Part shown: positions 33,944 to 43,494 of the stretch, in pieces | Layout: every line of letters begins with the position of its first letter | Position numbering within the stretch: the first letter of the stretch is position 1 | Source: Halorarius litoreus | GTDB lineage: Archaea > Halobacteriota > Halobacteria > Halobacteriales > Haloarculaceae | DNA: 64,000 nt | Assembly (NCBI RefSeq): GCF_024362405.1 | Contig: NZ_CP101454.1 | Location: forward strand, 1,488,001 to 1,552,000 | Direction of reading: 5' to 3' | The notes under the pieces: generated by a model | What the model was told of the DNA's origin: nothing | Databases searched by the model: none | Seen by the model: the letters and a program-made list of their open reading frames with translations, nothing else | Program-made: the position numbers and the translations under genes

Positions 33944-35806
33944 CTATCCCGGCGACGTCGCCCCGGCCGACTGCCGCGCTGGCTCCACGTCGAAGTCGGG
34001 CCGGTCGCCGCCGTCGCCGTCCTCGCGCTCCCCGTCGGCTGCGGGGAGCCGGAGCACAACGACGCTCCCCCGCGGCTCGTTCGGTTCGTAGCGGACCTCG
34101 CCGCCGGACGCCGTGACGATCCAGTTGATGAGCCACAGCCCCAGTCCGCTCGCATCCTCCAGTCGTGCGCCGTCGGCGCCGATGAGTATCTTCCGGTCGA
34201 GGTTGGGAATCCCGGGGCCGTTGTCGGCGACCCGGACCTCGACCTGGGGGGTGCCGTTCTCGACGACCCGGCGGACGGACACCCGGACGTGGGGCTCGTC
34301 GGTGTCGTTGTGCTCGACGGCGTTCTCGACGAGGTTGTCGACCACCGAGGAGACGAGATCGGTCGAGCGGACGTGTTCGGACGGGGGGTGGTCGGTCTCG
34401 ACGACCGCGTCGGGGTACGCGTGGCGGGCGGCGTCGACCTGCTCGTCGATGACGCGGACGATGTCGACGTCGTCGAGCGTCGGTCCCCCCTCGTCGAGCG
34501 TCTGTTCCACCTCGCGGACGGTCCGGACGAGTTCCTCCATCTCGGCGGCTTTCTCGGCGATGATGGTGCGGAACGTCTCCCTGTCGATGTCGTCACCCTC
34601 CTCTGCGAGCAGCGACGCGCTCGCGCGGATGGCCGCGATGTCGTTGCGGAGGTCGTGCCGGAGCACCCGGTTGAGGACGGCCAGTTGGCGCTCGCGGCGG
34701 CGGCGCTCGGTCACGTCGCGGAGCGTCACGAGCTGGCCGACCGTCCCGCTGTGGCCCTCGCGGAGCGGCGAGACGCGGACCTCGTAGTGGTGCGGGGGGC
34801 TGCCCGTCGTGAAGTCCACGGGGTCGCGGTCGACGTGTTCGATGGCAGCGGCTAGCTCCGGTGCGGTCGCGTCGAGTGGCGCCCCGACGACGTCGTCGGC
34901 GTCGACGCCGAGCACCCGCCGGGCGCTTCGGTTCAGGTCGACGATGCGGCCCTCGGCGGTGAGGACGATGACTGGCTCGGCCATCCGCTCGACGAGTTCG
35001 TTGCGCGCGAACTCGCGGACCGCCGGGTGGACGTCGAGGAACCGATACCGGCGGAGTCCGCCGCCGAGCGCCAGCGCGGAGACGACGAAGCCGACGGGCG
35101 TCACGTCGAGGGTGCCGGGGCCGAACAGCCGGAACAGATAGGTGGCGTTCGCGAGCCACGGGGCGGCGACGCCGACGAGGAGGAGGGCGGTCTGCACCCG
35201 GAACAGCCGGGTGTCGAACGGGACGGACCAGAGCAGCAGGACCGTGCCGCCGGCGAGCAGGGTGTAGCCGTACGCCGACCAGAGCCAGAAGGCGGGACCG
35301 TACTCGACTGCGAGCAGGGTGCCCGACTCGGTGACGACGAGCGACGTGGCCGCCCAGAAGACGTCGGTCGAGCTGCTCGTCCACGGGAGCGCCGCCGCGA
35401 TGGCGGCCGGCGCCAAGAGCGCGGCGACGACCGTCGGCGTCAGTCGCGCGCCGCGGCCGGTGTACGCGAGCGCGAACACGAACCACGAGACGGGGACGAC
35501 GACGATGCCGAGATACGAGAGTCGGCCGAACAGGAGTTTTCCGGGGAGGGTCGCGCTCGCCAGTTCGAGCCCGTAGAGCGACGACCACCACGCTGCCCCG
35601 AGCGCGAGCGTCACCAGCGGTAGCGTGCCGGGCCCCCGCCCCGCTCGCCACATCACCACCGCGAACGTGACGGCGACGACGGCGGCCGCGAACGCCAGCG
35701 GCGCGTACGGTGTCGCCTGCCACACGAACGGCGCCCGCTCAGCACCTGTCTGCAGTAGCGTTGGGAGCGCGGCCAGGTGCGCCCCTGTGAGGGCGCCGTA
35801 ACCCAT
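33944..35806 (-). CDS. Membrane sensor histidine kinase (7TM - PAS - HisKA - HATPase)
   Basis: 620 residues. Seven N-terminal membrane helices (to about residue 240) match the 7TM histidine-kinase input domain. A PAS domain follows (MAEPVIVLTAEGRIVDLNRSARRVLG, about 270-370). The H-box is VLNRVLRHDLRNDIAAI with the phosphoacceptor His. The ATPase domain has the N-box VVDNLVENAVEHN, G1 VADNGPGIP and G2 SGLGLWLINW. It should autophosphorylate in response to a membrane or PAS signal; no response regulator is adjacent. Alone on the minus strand, divergent from nothing nearby. Confidence 0.9.
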   Translation of the reverse strand: MGYGALTGAHLAALPTLLQTGAERAPFVWQATPYAPLAFAAAVVAVTFAVVMWRAGRGPGTLPLVTLALGAAWWSSLYGLELASATLPGKLLFGRLSYLGIVVVPVSWFVFALAYTGRGARLTPTVVAALLAPAAIAAALPWTSSSTDVFWAATSLVVTESGTLLAVEYGPAFWLWSAYGYTLLAGGTVLLLWSVPFDTRLFRVQTALLLVGVAAPWLANATYLFRLFGPGTLDVTPVGFVVSALALGGGLRRYRFLDVHPAVREFARNELVERMAEPVIVLTAEGRIVDLNRSARRVLGVDADDVVGAPLDATAPELAAAIEHVDRDPVDFTTGSPPHHYEVRVSPLREGHSGTVGQLVTLRDVTERRRRERQLAVLNRVLRHDLRNDIAAIRASASLLAEEGDDIDRETFRTIIAEKAAEMEELVRTVREVEQTLDEGGPTLDDVDIVRVIDEQVDAARHAYPDAVVETDHPPSEHVRSTDLVSSVVDNLVENAVEHNDTDEPHVRVSVRRVVENGTPQVEVRVADNGPGIPNLDRKILIGADGARLEDASGLGLWLINWIVTASGGEVRYEPNEPRGSVVVLRLPAADGEREDGDGGDRPDFDVEPARQSAGATSPG

Positions 35807-35941
35807 GCCTCGTAGAGAGAAGACCCGACTATCACTCTTTACCTCCTAACTGGTGGGGGCGCGACACTAGGCACCTCCTATCTCCGTGGATACGGAGCCG
35901 GGATCCTGGCTGTCCGGGGCGGCTTCCGGCCCGTCAGGTGG

Positions 35942-38569
35942 TCAGTCGTCCGCGGGCGACCCGCTCGACGCCGGCTGGAGCGCCGGCGGGGCGAACCGCT
36001 CGGTCCACAGCAGCAGCAGCGACGGGAGCACGAACACGCTCGCGACGAGCGAGTAGGCGATGGTGAGCGCCGTGATGACGCCGAACTGCTGGAGCGGGAC
36101 GAGGATGGCGAACACGAGGACGCCGACGCCCGCGATGTCCGTCACCGCAGACCCAAGCAGGGCGCCGCCGGTCCCGAGTACCGCCACGCGGAGCGCCTCG
36201 TCGGGGTCGCCAAGCCGTTCGAGTTCCGACGCGTAGCGCTCGGCGACGTGAATCGAGTAGTCGACGCCGATGCCGATGGTGAAGGAGGTGATGACCGCCG
36301 TCATCACGTTGAACGGGATCTCGAGGAGGGCCATCGTCCCGACGATCCACGTCACCGCGAGCAGGATGGGCGCGAGCGTGACGGCGCCGAGCGAGGCCGA
36401 TCCGACGGTGCGCCGGTAGGCGACCATCAGCATCGCCAACACCACGAGGAGCGTCACGACGAGGCTCCGCGAGACCGTATCGAGCAGCTGGCTCGCGACC
36501 GCCTGGTTCATGATGGGCTGGCCGGTTGCGACCGTCCGCAGTCCCTCGCCCTGGACGGGGGCGGTCGCGTTCCGTATCTGGGTCGTGATGGTCGCCTCGC
36601 CGTAGGTGCCGTTGATGGGCACCGTCACGCGGAGTGCGGTGTACTCGTCACCGGAGCGGTGGAGCATCGTCGGCGCGCCCCGGGGCGCGGCGTCGTAGAA
36701 CGCGTCGTACACCTGTTCGAGGTTCCGGTCGGGGACGCGGTTCCCGTCGGTGTCCGCCCGCGCGAGCGTTCGGTTGAACGTCTCGTTGTCCACGGCGACG
36801 GCCCACATCATCGTCAGCACCGACCGCGTCCCGGGATTCGTGTTCGGAAGGACGAGCGCCACCTCGGTCTCGTTGGCGCGGTCCATCGTTCGGGCGACTC
36901 GCTCCAGGGCGTCGTCGTCGGTCACGTCGCCCCGAACGAGAATCTCGGTCGTCGTTCCGTCGTAGATGAAGTTCGACTCCCGGACGTAGTCGAGGTTGTC
37001 CTGGACGGTGTAGTTCGACGGCTGCATCGCCTGCGGGAGCCCGCCGGTCCACTCGGGCGTCTCCTCGACGAGGAGGTCGTCCTGTTCGAAGCTGGTGTCG
37101 ACCGTGGCGGCCCCGCCGAGCGCCGCGAGCGTGATGAGCCCCACGAGCACGACGACGCCCCACGGCGCGACGCGGGCGGCCGCGACCGGTGCCGCCAGCG
37201 CCTTGGTCAGCCGGCCCCCCTCCGTCCCGAACGCGGGCTTGTTCCGGTCGTACCCCCGGGCCTCCAGTGCGGCGTCGAGCTCGACTTTGAGTGCCGGGAT
37301 GAACCCGCCGAACACGACGAACGCGGCGACGATGCCCACCGCCGAGACGACGCCGAACTCGCGGATGGGACCGACGCCCGACACCAGGTTCGAGAGGAAG
37401 CCGGTCGCCGTCGTGAGCGTCACGAGCGCGAGGGCGACCCCCACCCCGGAGAGGGCGACCCGCATCGACGGTTTCACCGGGACTGCGCCGTCTCCACCGT
37501 CTCCGAACTGGAATCCACCGGTCTCCTCGCGCGTCGTCGGGTCGACGACCCCCTCGCCGCGCTCCTCGCGGTGGCGCATGAACACGTGGATGGCGTAGTC
37601 GATGGAGAGGCCCATCAACAGGACCGGAACCGCGACGAACAGCTGGTTGAACGTGATACCCATCCAGCCCATGTAGCCGAACGTCCAGACGAGCACCATC
37701 CCCACCCCCAGGAGTCCGAGCACCACGTCGAGAGGGTCACGGTACGCAAACGAGAGCACCACGAGCATCGCGAGGAACGCGACGGGCCCGACGATGACGA
37801 GCGAGTCGATGGAGGAGCGGCGGAGCTCGTCGTTGATGAGGCCGTTGCCGACGCCGATGGCTTCGGTCCGCTCCAACTCGTCGTTCGCGATGTCGACCAT
37901 CGCGACCTGTGCGGCGGTGAGGTTCTTCGGGTCGGTCTCGTCCTCGTGGGAGACGACGATGCCCGTCGCGGCCGCGGTCTTCTGGTTCGCCTCGTACGTC
38001 GTCGGGACGAACGCGAAGCCGCCGCCAGGCGGCCACGTGTGCTCGTAGTCGTCGAGCACGATACCCACCGCGTAGGAGGTGTAGAGCTTCGACCGGTACT
38101 CGGTCATGTTCCGGAGCGCCTGCTCCTGGGCGTCGAGCGACGGTCGGGGCTCGATGCTGACGTTCTCGGCGTCGACGCCCTGCTCGGCGCGGATGGCGAT
38201 GATGGCGACGACGTTCGCGATGGAGAGCGGGCGCTGGTCGGGTTCGAGCGTCCGGTTGACGGTCTCGTTCGCCAGCAGTGCGCGCTGGACCTCGAGGTGC
38301 TGGAGATACTGTTGCTTGGTCAGGACGTCGTCCTGCCCGCGGACGACGATGAACCCCTGTGTCACGTTCGGCTCGCTGCCGGACATCTGGGTCTCGATGA
38401 AGCCGTCAGCGCGGGCCTCGGGCGTGCCGCCGCGGAACTGGTCGAGCGACGTGCTCAGCTCGACGGCGGGGGCCGCCACACCCAGTCCGACCGTCGCGAG
38501 CAGCACGAGCACGATGACGGCCCGACGCCGGGTGACCGTCGCCGCGGCTAGCTGCTCGATGCGTCTCAC
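35942..38569 (-). CDS. RND-superfamily exporter (MMPL/HAE3 type)
   Basis: 875 residues from GTG at 38569 (VRRIEQLAAATVTRRRAVIVLV). Two repeats, each of one membrane helix, a large outer loop, and a bundle of five helices. First bundle: SLVIVGPVAFLAMLVVLSFAYRDPLDV, then NQLFVAVPVLLMGLSIDYAIHVFMRHREE. Second: SLVVTLLVVLAMLMVAYRR, then ITSFTIGIGVDYSIHVAERY. The G-(L/I)-(S/G)-(I/V)-D-Y-(A/S)-I-H motif in both halves is the proton-relay site of this family. Cargo unknown; lipids or hydrophobic compounds are typical. A TATA-like CTATAAG lies at 38621-38627. The open frame to 38677 is too long for the promoter. Confidence 0.88.
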   Translation of the reverse strand: MRRIEQLAAATVTRRRAVIVLVLLATVGLGVAAPAVELSTSLDQFRGGTPEARADGFIETQMSGSEPNVTQGFIVVRGQDDVLTKQQYLQHLEVQRALLANETVNRTLEPDQRPLSIANVVAIIAIRAEQGVDAENVSIEPRPSLDAQEQALRNMTEYRSKLYTSYAVGIVLDDYEHTWPPGGGFAFVPTTYEANQKTAAATGIVVSHEDETDPKNLTAAQVAMVDIANDELERTEAIGVGNGLINDELRRSSIDSLVIVGPVAFLAMLVVLSFAYRDPLDVVLGLLGVGMVLVWTFGYMGWMGITFNQLFVAVPVLLMGLSIDYAIHVFMRHREERGEGVVDPTTREETGGFQFGDGGDGAVPVKPSMRVALSGVGVALALVTLTTATGFLSNLVSGVGPIREFGVVSAVGIVAAFVVFGGFIPALKVELDAALEARGYDRNKPAFGTEGGRLTKALAAPVAAARVAPWGVVVLVGLITLAALGGAATVDTSFEQDDLLVEETPEWTGGLPQAMQPSNYTVQDNLDYVRESNFIYDGTTTEILVRGDVTDDDALERVARTMDRANETEVALVLPNTNPGTRSVLTMMWAVAVDNETFNRTLARADTDGNRVPDRNLEQVYDAFYDAAPRGAPTMLHRSGDEYTALRVTVPINGTYGEATITTQIRNATAPVQGEGLRTVATGQPIMNQAVASQLLDTVSRSLVVTLLVVLAMLMVAYRRTVGSASLGAVTLAPILLAVTWIVGTMALLEIPFNVMTAVITSFTIGIGVDYSIHVAERYASELERLGDPDEALRVAVLGTGGALLGSAVTDIAGVGVLVFAILVPLQQFGVITALTIAYSLVASVFVLPSLLLLWTERFAPPALQPASSGSPADD

Positions 38570-38620
38570 GCCGACCACTCCACGCGGGGCTGCACGGGTG
38601 AGTGCCTTGGACACCGCCTC

Positions 38621-38627
38621 CTTATAG
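38621..38627 (-). promoter_or_regulatory. TATA-like element of RND exporter gene
   Basis: CTATAAG on the minus strand, 51 nt upstream of the GTG at 38569; implies a leader of about 25 nt. Confidence 0.45.
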
Positions 38628-38775
38628 ATGCCGCCGGGGTGTACCGGCCACTTACAGGACGACGGCGTGCAGTCCATCTGTGTGGCACGGTCGTGCTGGT
38701 CTGTGTAGTTCTCCCGTTCGAGTTATGCGCGCATATGCATACATCCCGCCGTCGAATCGTGCCGATGAAGAAAGC

Positions 38776-38781
38776 GTTATC
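38776..38781 (+). promoter_or_regulatory. TATA-like element of serA
   Basis: GTTATC 24 nt upstream of the ATG at 38806; supports the short start over the longer upstream frame. Confidence 0.45.
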
Positions 38782-38805
38782 CGCGCGGCACCCGGCCCCT
38801 CGCGT

Positions 38806-40398
38806 ATGAAGGTACTCGTCACGGACCCCATCGCGGACGCCGGCCTCGACCGGTTCCGCGAGGCCGGCCACGAGGTCGAAACCGCCTACGACGTGGAGGG
38901 CGACGCGCTCCTCGACGCCGTCGCCGACGCGAACGCCCTCGTGGTGCGCTCCGGCACGCAGGTCACCCGCGAGGTGTTCGAGGCCGCCGAGGAACTCGTC
39001 ATCGTGGGTCGCGCCGGCATCGGCGTCGACAACATCGACATCGACGCGGCGACCGACCACGGCGTCATCGTCGCGAACGCCCCCGAGGGGAACGTCAGGG
39101 CGGCGGCCGAACACACCGTCGCGATGACGTTCGCCGCCGCACGGTCCATCCCGCAGGCACACGTCCGCCTCAAGAACGGCGAGTGGGCGAAGGGTGACTA
39201 CCTCGGCACCGAGGTCAACAACAAGACGCTCGGCATCGTCGGACTGGGTCGCGTCGGCCAGGAGGTTGGCAAGCGCCTCGGCTCGCTCGGCATGGACCTC
39301 GTCGCGTACGACCCGTACATCTCCGAGGAGCGCGCCGCACAGGTCGGTGCGTCACTCGCGGACCTCGACGAGGTCTTGGAGCGAGCGGACTTCCTCACCA
39401 TCCACACGCCGCTCACGCCGGACACGGCGAACCTCATCGGCGAGGACGAACTCGCCCAGCTCGAAGGCGGCTACGTCATCAACTGTGCCCGTGGCGGCAT
39501 CGTCGACGAGCCGGCGCTCGCTCAGGCCGTCGAGGACGGCGTGCTCGCGGGCGCGGCGCTCGACGTGTTCGGCGAGGAGCCGCTCCCGGACGACTCGCCG
39601 CTGCTCGGCGTCGAGGACATCGTCGTCACGCCCCACCTCGGCGCGTCGACGAGCGCCGCACAGGAGAACGTCGCCACCTCGACGGCCGACCAGATCCTCG
39701 CGGCGTTCAACGGCGAACCCGTCATGAACGCGCTCAACGCGCCGTCGATGGACGAGGCGGCGTTCCCGCGCGTGAAGCCGTACATCGGACTCGCCGAGAC
39801 CGCAGGCAAGATCGCCGTCCAACTGCTCGACGGGCGTATCGAGGCCGTCGAGGTCACCTACGAGGGTGACATCGCCGAGGAGGAGATCGACCTCGTCACC
39901 GCGAGCGCGCTCAAGGGCGTCTTCGAGCCGCTGGAGTGGCAGGTGAACGCCGTGAACGCGCCCCGCATCGCCGAGGAGCGCGGCATCGACGTCAGCGAGA
40001 CGAAGCGCCAGCAGAGCGACGACTTCCAGAGCCTCGTCACCGTGCGCGTTCGCGGTGCGGAAGACGACATCTCCGTCTGTGGGACGCTGTTCGCCGGTGA
40101 CGACCCGCGTATCGTCCGCATCGACGGCTTCCGCGTCGACGCCATCCCCGGCGGGAAGATGATCGTCGCCCGCAACACCGACGAGCCGGGCGTCATCGGC
40201 CTCATCGGGACCGTCATGGGCGAAGCCGGCATCAACATCGCCGGCATGTACAACGCCCGCGAGGTGAACGGTGGGGAGGCGCTCACCGTCTACAACGTCG
40301 ACAGCGAGGTCTCGCCCGAGGCTCGCGAGAAACTCCTCTCCGACGACCGCATCATCGACATCACCTACATCGAACTCAACGGCGCGACCGGCCGCTAG
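38806..40398 (+). CDS. serA: D-3-phosphoglycerate dehydrogenase
   Basis: 530 residues, the long form with intervening and ACT domains. First enzyme of serine synthesis: oxidises 3-phosphoglycerate to 3-phosphohydroxypyruvate with NAD. Substrate domain VVRSGTQVTREVFEAA, Rossmann motif TLGIVGLGRVGQEVGKRLG, the catalytic Arg/Glu/His set in ARGGIVDEPAL, DVFGEEP and TPHLGASTSAAQ. After an allosteric substrate-binding domain, a C-terminal ACT domain (ARNTDEPGVIGLIGTVMGEAGINIAGM) is the likely serine feedback site. Its TAG overlaps the stop of the convergent coiled-coil gene through a shared CTAG. Confidence 0.96.
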   Translation: MKVLVTDPIADAGLDRFREAGHEVETAYDVEGDALLDAVADANALVVRSGTQVTREVFEAAEELVIVGRAGIGVDNIDIDAATDHGVIVANAPEGNVRAAAEHTVAMTFAAARSIPQAHVRLKNGEWAKGDYLGTEVNNKTLGIVGLGRVGQEVGKRLGSLGMDLVAYDPYISEERAAQVGASLADLDEVLERADFLTIHTPLTPDTANLIGEDELAQLEGGYVINCARGGIVDEPALAQAVEDGVLAGAALDVFGEEPLPDDSPLLGVEDIVVTPHLGASTSAAQENVATSTADQILAAFNGEPVMNALNAPSMDEAAFPRVKPYIGLAETAGKIAVQLLDGRIEAVEVTYEGDIAEEEIDLVTASALKGVFEPLEWQVNAVNAPRIAEERGIDVSETKRQQSDDFQSLVTVRVRGAEDDISVCGTLFAGDDPRIVRIDGFRVDAIPGGKMIVARNTDEPGVIGLIGTVMGEAGINIAGMYNAREVNGGEALTVYNVDSEVSPEAREKLLSDDRIIDITYIELNGATGR

Positions 40399-40805
40399 AA
40401 CAGCGATTTCAGCCGGGCGAGCAGTCCCGGGGGCTCCGCTTCCCACTCCCTTTCGGTCAGCAGTTCCTCGTAGCGGTCGACGACCTGTTCGTGACGCTCG
40501 GCCTGCCGACTGTTCTCCGCCTCCAGTTCCTCGATGCGTCGCTGCTGGGCGCGGAGTTCCTCGTCGAGGAACTCGCCCCACTCACGGGCGCGCTCGAGCG
40601 CGCCGTCGCGCTCGTCGAGTCGGTCGCGAACCGCGTCCAGCTCCCGGTTTCGCTCCCGCAGCGCGGCCTCGGTCGCGGCCAGTTCTTCCTCCAGGGACTC
40701 CACGGTCTGTCGCAGTCGGCTCGCCTCGGCTTCGAGCGCCGCCGACCCCTCGGTGGGGTCGAGGCCGGTCGTCCGGACGAGCGAGGGTGTGTCGCTCGAT
40801 GACAT
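40395..40805 (-). CDS. Coiled-coil protein of unknown function
   Basis: 136 residues from ATG at 40805. After about 20 residues it is almost one continuous heptad-patterned helix rich in Glu and Arg (LEAEASRLRQTVESLEEELAATEAALRERN, LRAQQRRIEELEAENSRQAERHEQVV), ending in a short hydrophobic tail LLARLKSLF. No membrane segment. Probably a structural or scaffold coiled coil. Convergent with serA; the four bases CTAG serve as both stop codons. Confidence 0.65.
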   Translation of the reverse strand: MSSSDTPSLVRTTGLDPTEGSAALEAEASRLRQTVESLEEELAATEAALRERNRELDAVRDRLDERDGALERAREWGEFLDEELRAQQRRIEELEAENSRQAERHEQVVDRYEELLTEREWEAEPPGLLARLKSLF

Positions 40806-40948
40806 GTACCACGAGATTGGACTAAACCCCCAAATAGCTACGTCAGACGGTCGACGGACGGGCGTCCGCGGTGGGCTCTGGAGGGGGTAATGAACCACGG
40901 GCAATTGCAGGCTGAACCCCTTTGGGGCTGGACTTCGAGGGTGGGACA

Positions 40949-43366
40949 ATGTCAGAGGACGCTGCGGACGCGCCGGCGCCCCGTCCCGGGCCGGACGCGC
41001 TGTACGGCGAGAACCCCACGCCACCGATACTGGAGAACGGGGCGGGGTGGACGGCCGACCCGCTTCTCGTCTCGGGATGTGACGCCTACGTCGACGGGGA
41101 GTATCTCTACCAGGATTTCGTCTACGACGACCACGGCGCAGACACCCGCTCGTTCATCGCGGAGCCACCGAGCGGCGCCCAGAGCGTCGGCGGCATCTAT
41201 CAGGTGCCCACGGGGGACGTCTACTACCCGAACGACCCGGAGCGGTACGCGTACAACGCGGCGGACTTGCTGGAGTTTCGCGCGCGCCCCACCGAGGAGG
41301 GCGTCGCCTATCGCATCACGCTGAACACGATGCTCGATCCGGCGGCGGCTGCCGTCGCCATCGGCATCGACACGTCTGGGACAGGCGATTCGAACGGCCG
41401 GACGGACTGGGGGTACGGGCTGGGTGACCTCGGCGCACCGGCGGACCACGTCCTCGTGACGTGGGGCGAGGGCGCAGAACTCGACGGCGAACCCGTCGCC
41501 GCCGACGCGGTCTCCGTCGACGTAGAGCGCAACCAGATCGAGGTGGAGGTGCCGCTCGACCCCGCAGACGAAACGTGGCGCCACTACTGCGTGACGGGGC
41601 TGTGGGACGCCGACGCCCACGGGTTCATGCAGGTCGGCGGGGACGTGACCGAGACGACGCCGGGCGGATCGAACGGCGACGACGTCCCGCCGGTGTTCAA
41701 CGTCGGCTTCCGGTTCGACGAGCCCTGTGAAGCGAACTTCGACCGGCACAACATCCACGGGGAACTGCTTGGGCTGCTGTTCGCCGCGCCCACCAACATC
41801 CAGCAGCTCGTCGCGGACGTTCCCAGCCTCCTGGGTGACCTCGCAGACCCGCTGGGGCTGTTCTCGGGATCGGGCGGTGCGCGCGACCTCCTCGACAGCA
41901 TCGACGACCCGTTCGCGCTGCTGTCGGCCATCGACGTCCCCGACGCGCTCGACGACCAGCTCTGGCGGGCGCTCGGCCGGGGGACGTGGCGCGACCACGC
42001 GCAGGCGCTCGGCCTTCGGGACCGCGACATCTCCTCTTTTTTCGCGGATATCGACTTCGCGACGCTCCGAGCGGGCACGACGACCCGGAACGTCCCCGAG
42101 TCGGGACACCTTGACCTGCTGTACCCCTCCCGGTACGACTTCGGCGAGGGGCTCGACCCCGCGCACAACACGTTCGAGGGACGCATCCAGCCGTACTCGG
42201 TGTACGTTCCCGAGTCAGTCGACCCCGACGAGCCTGCGCCGATGGTGCTCCTCCTGCACTCGCTCGGCTGTAACCACAACGAGTACGAGGTGTTCATGCC
42301 GAAGCTCGTCGAGCAGCTCGCGGCGGCCCAGGACGCCATCGTGTTCACGCCCGAGGCGCGCGGGACGGCGACGTGGTTCCAGCGCGAGGGCGAACTCGAC
42401 GTGTTCGAGGCGTGGCGCGACCTCGAAACCCGCTTCGAGATCGACCGCGACCGTGTGTCGGTGGCGGGCTACTCCATGGGTGGGTTCGGGACGCTCCTAC
42501 TGGCAGAAAAACACCCCGACCTGTTCGCCCGCGGCTTCTCCATCGTCGGCACGCCCGCGGAAGACCCGCTGGAGGGGACGACCGACAGCCTGTTCGGACT
42601 CCCCAAGAGCCTCACGGGCGGGCTGTTCGGCGGCGCGGGCGGCGGCGACGTACTCACCATCTTCACCGAGCGCCCGGAGAACGCGCTGATGATAACCGAG
42701 AACCTGCGGAACGTCGAGCTGCTGCTGTGGAACGGTGCGGGCGACGCGCTCGCGCCGCTGCTCGGGGTGGGCAACTACGCCCGCCGGCTCTCCGAGCAGG
42801 GCTACCGCCACCAGCTCGACGTGTTCCCGACGACGCACTTCCTGCCGGCGGTGTTCGACAGCTGGGAGCGCGGCGCCGACTACCTCGCCGAGGGACAGGC
42901 CGACCACCATCCGAAGCGCGTCACCTACCGGCGCGTCCCGCGGTTCGACTACGACGACCTCGGGCTCGTCCACGACGGCGCCTACTGGGTCGACGAGATC
43001 GAGCTCCGGATGGGCGACAACGCGTTCGTCAACGCCATCTCGTACGCCGACGGCTACGCCGAGCCCGACGCCGACACGTTCCAGCGGACGGGCGCCAGCC
43101 CCCAGCCGTACGTCAGCCGCGGTGTCGAGTGGACCGACCCCGACCCAGCCGCCGTCCGTGGCCCCGAGAACGCCCTCGAACTGAAGCTCCGACGCGTCGA
43201 GTCCGTGACAGTGTGGGTCGAGACGGCCGGGCTCGACCCAGAGGCCGACCTCACCGTCGAGGTCGACAGCGACGGCCCGGCGACCGTCACGCTCGCGGGC
43301 GCGTTCGGTGACCACCCGGTCAACGTCGAGCAGGGCGACACCGTGACGACCGTAAACCTTGGGTAG
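40949..43366 (+). CDS. Giant esterase paralogue 1: beta-sandwich - alpha/beta hydrolase - beta domain
   Basis: 805 residues, no signal peptide. The N-terminal 280 residues (YLYQDFVYDDHGADTR, AYRITLNTMLDPAAAAVAIGIDTSG, RHYCVTGLWDADAHG) resemble the glucodextranase C-terminal-type beta-sandwich. A low-complexity helical insert (about 260-345) is unique to this copy. The catalytic part (about 410-640) has MVLLLHSLGCNHNEYEVF, the nucleophile elbow VAGYSMGGFGT, Asp in WNGAGDALAP and His in FPTTHFLPA, as in prolyl-oligopeptidase and PHB-depolymerase-like esterases. A final beta domain (ESVTVWVETAGLDPEADLTVEV) closes the chain. Tandem with a close paralogue downstream. Substrate unknown. Confidence 0.8.
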   Translation: MSEDAADAPAPRPGPDALYGENPTPPILENGAGWTADPLLVSGCDAYVDGEYLYQDFVYDDHGADTRSFIAEPPSGAQSVGGIYQVPTGDVYYPNDPERYAYNAADLLEFRARPTEEGVAYRITLNTMLDPAAAAVAIGIDTSGTGDSNGRTDWGYGLGDLGAPADHVLVTWGEGAELDGEPVAADAVSVDVERNQIEVEVPLDPADETWRHYCVTGLWDADAHGFMQVGGDVTETTPGGSNGDDVPPVFNVGFRFDEPCEANFDRHNIHGELLGLLFAAPTNIQQLVADVPSLLGDLADPLGLFSGSGGARDLLDSIDDPFALLSAIDVPDALDDQLWRALGRGTWRDHAQALGLRDRDISSFFADIDFATLRAGTTTRNVPESGHLDLLYPSRYDFGEGLDPAHNTFEGRIQPYSVYVPESVDPDEPAPMVLLLHSLGCNHNEYEVFMPKLVEQLAAAQDAIVFTPEARGTATWFQREGELDVFEAWRDLETRFEIDRDRVSVAGYSMGGFGTLLLAEKHPDLFARGFSIVGTPAEDPLEGTTDSLFGLPKSLTGGLFGGAGGGDVLTIFTERPENALMITENLRNVELLLWNGAGDALAPLLGVGNYARRLSEQGYRHQLDVFPTTHFLPAVFDSWERGADYLAEGQADHHPKRVTYRRVPRFDYDDLGLVHDGAYWVDEIELRMGDNAFVNAISYADGYAEPDADTFQRTGASPQPYVSRGVEWTDPDPAAVRGPENALELKLRRVESVTVWVETAGLDPEADLTVEVDSDGPATVTLAGAFGDHPVNVEQGDTVTTVNLG

Positions 43367-43466
43367 GGGGTTCCTACCGGCCGCATTCGACTAGTTCCAT
43401 CGTGTGTGAGTTGTGTGAAAACTCGGGTGCGGAACCGTCCTCACACATTGTTACTGGGTAAATGCA

Positions 43467-43472
43467 TTTATT
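43467..43472 (+). promoter_or_regulatory. TATA box of esterase paralogue 2
   Basis: TTTATT (in gcatttattg), 22 nt upstream of the ATG at 43495, within a locally AT-rich stretch. Shows that the second paralogue has its own promoter. Confidence 0.65.
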
Positions 43473-43494
43473 GTTTGAACTCGTCCCATGTGGC

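Noticed and set aside
36248-38551. 767-codon plus-strand open frame opposite the RND exporter
   Set aside because: His/Arg-rich antisense translation with no membrane segments or motifs; the minus strand has the clear exporter.
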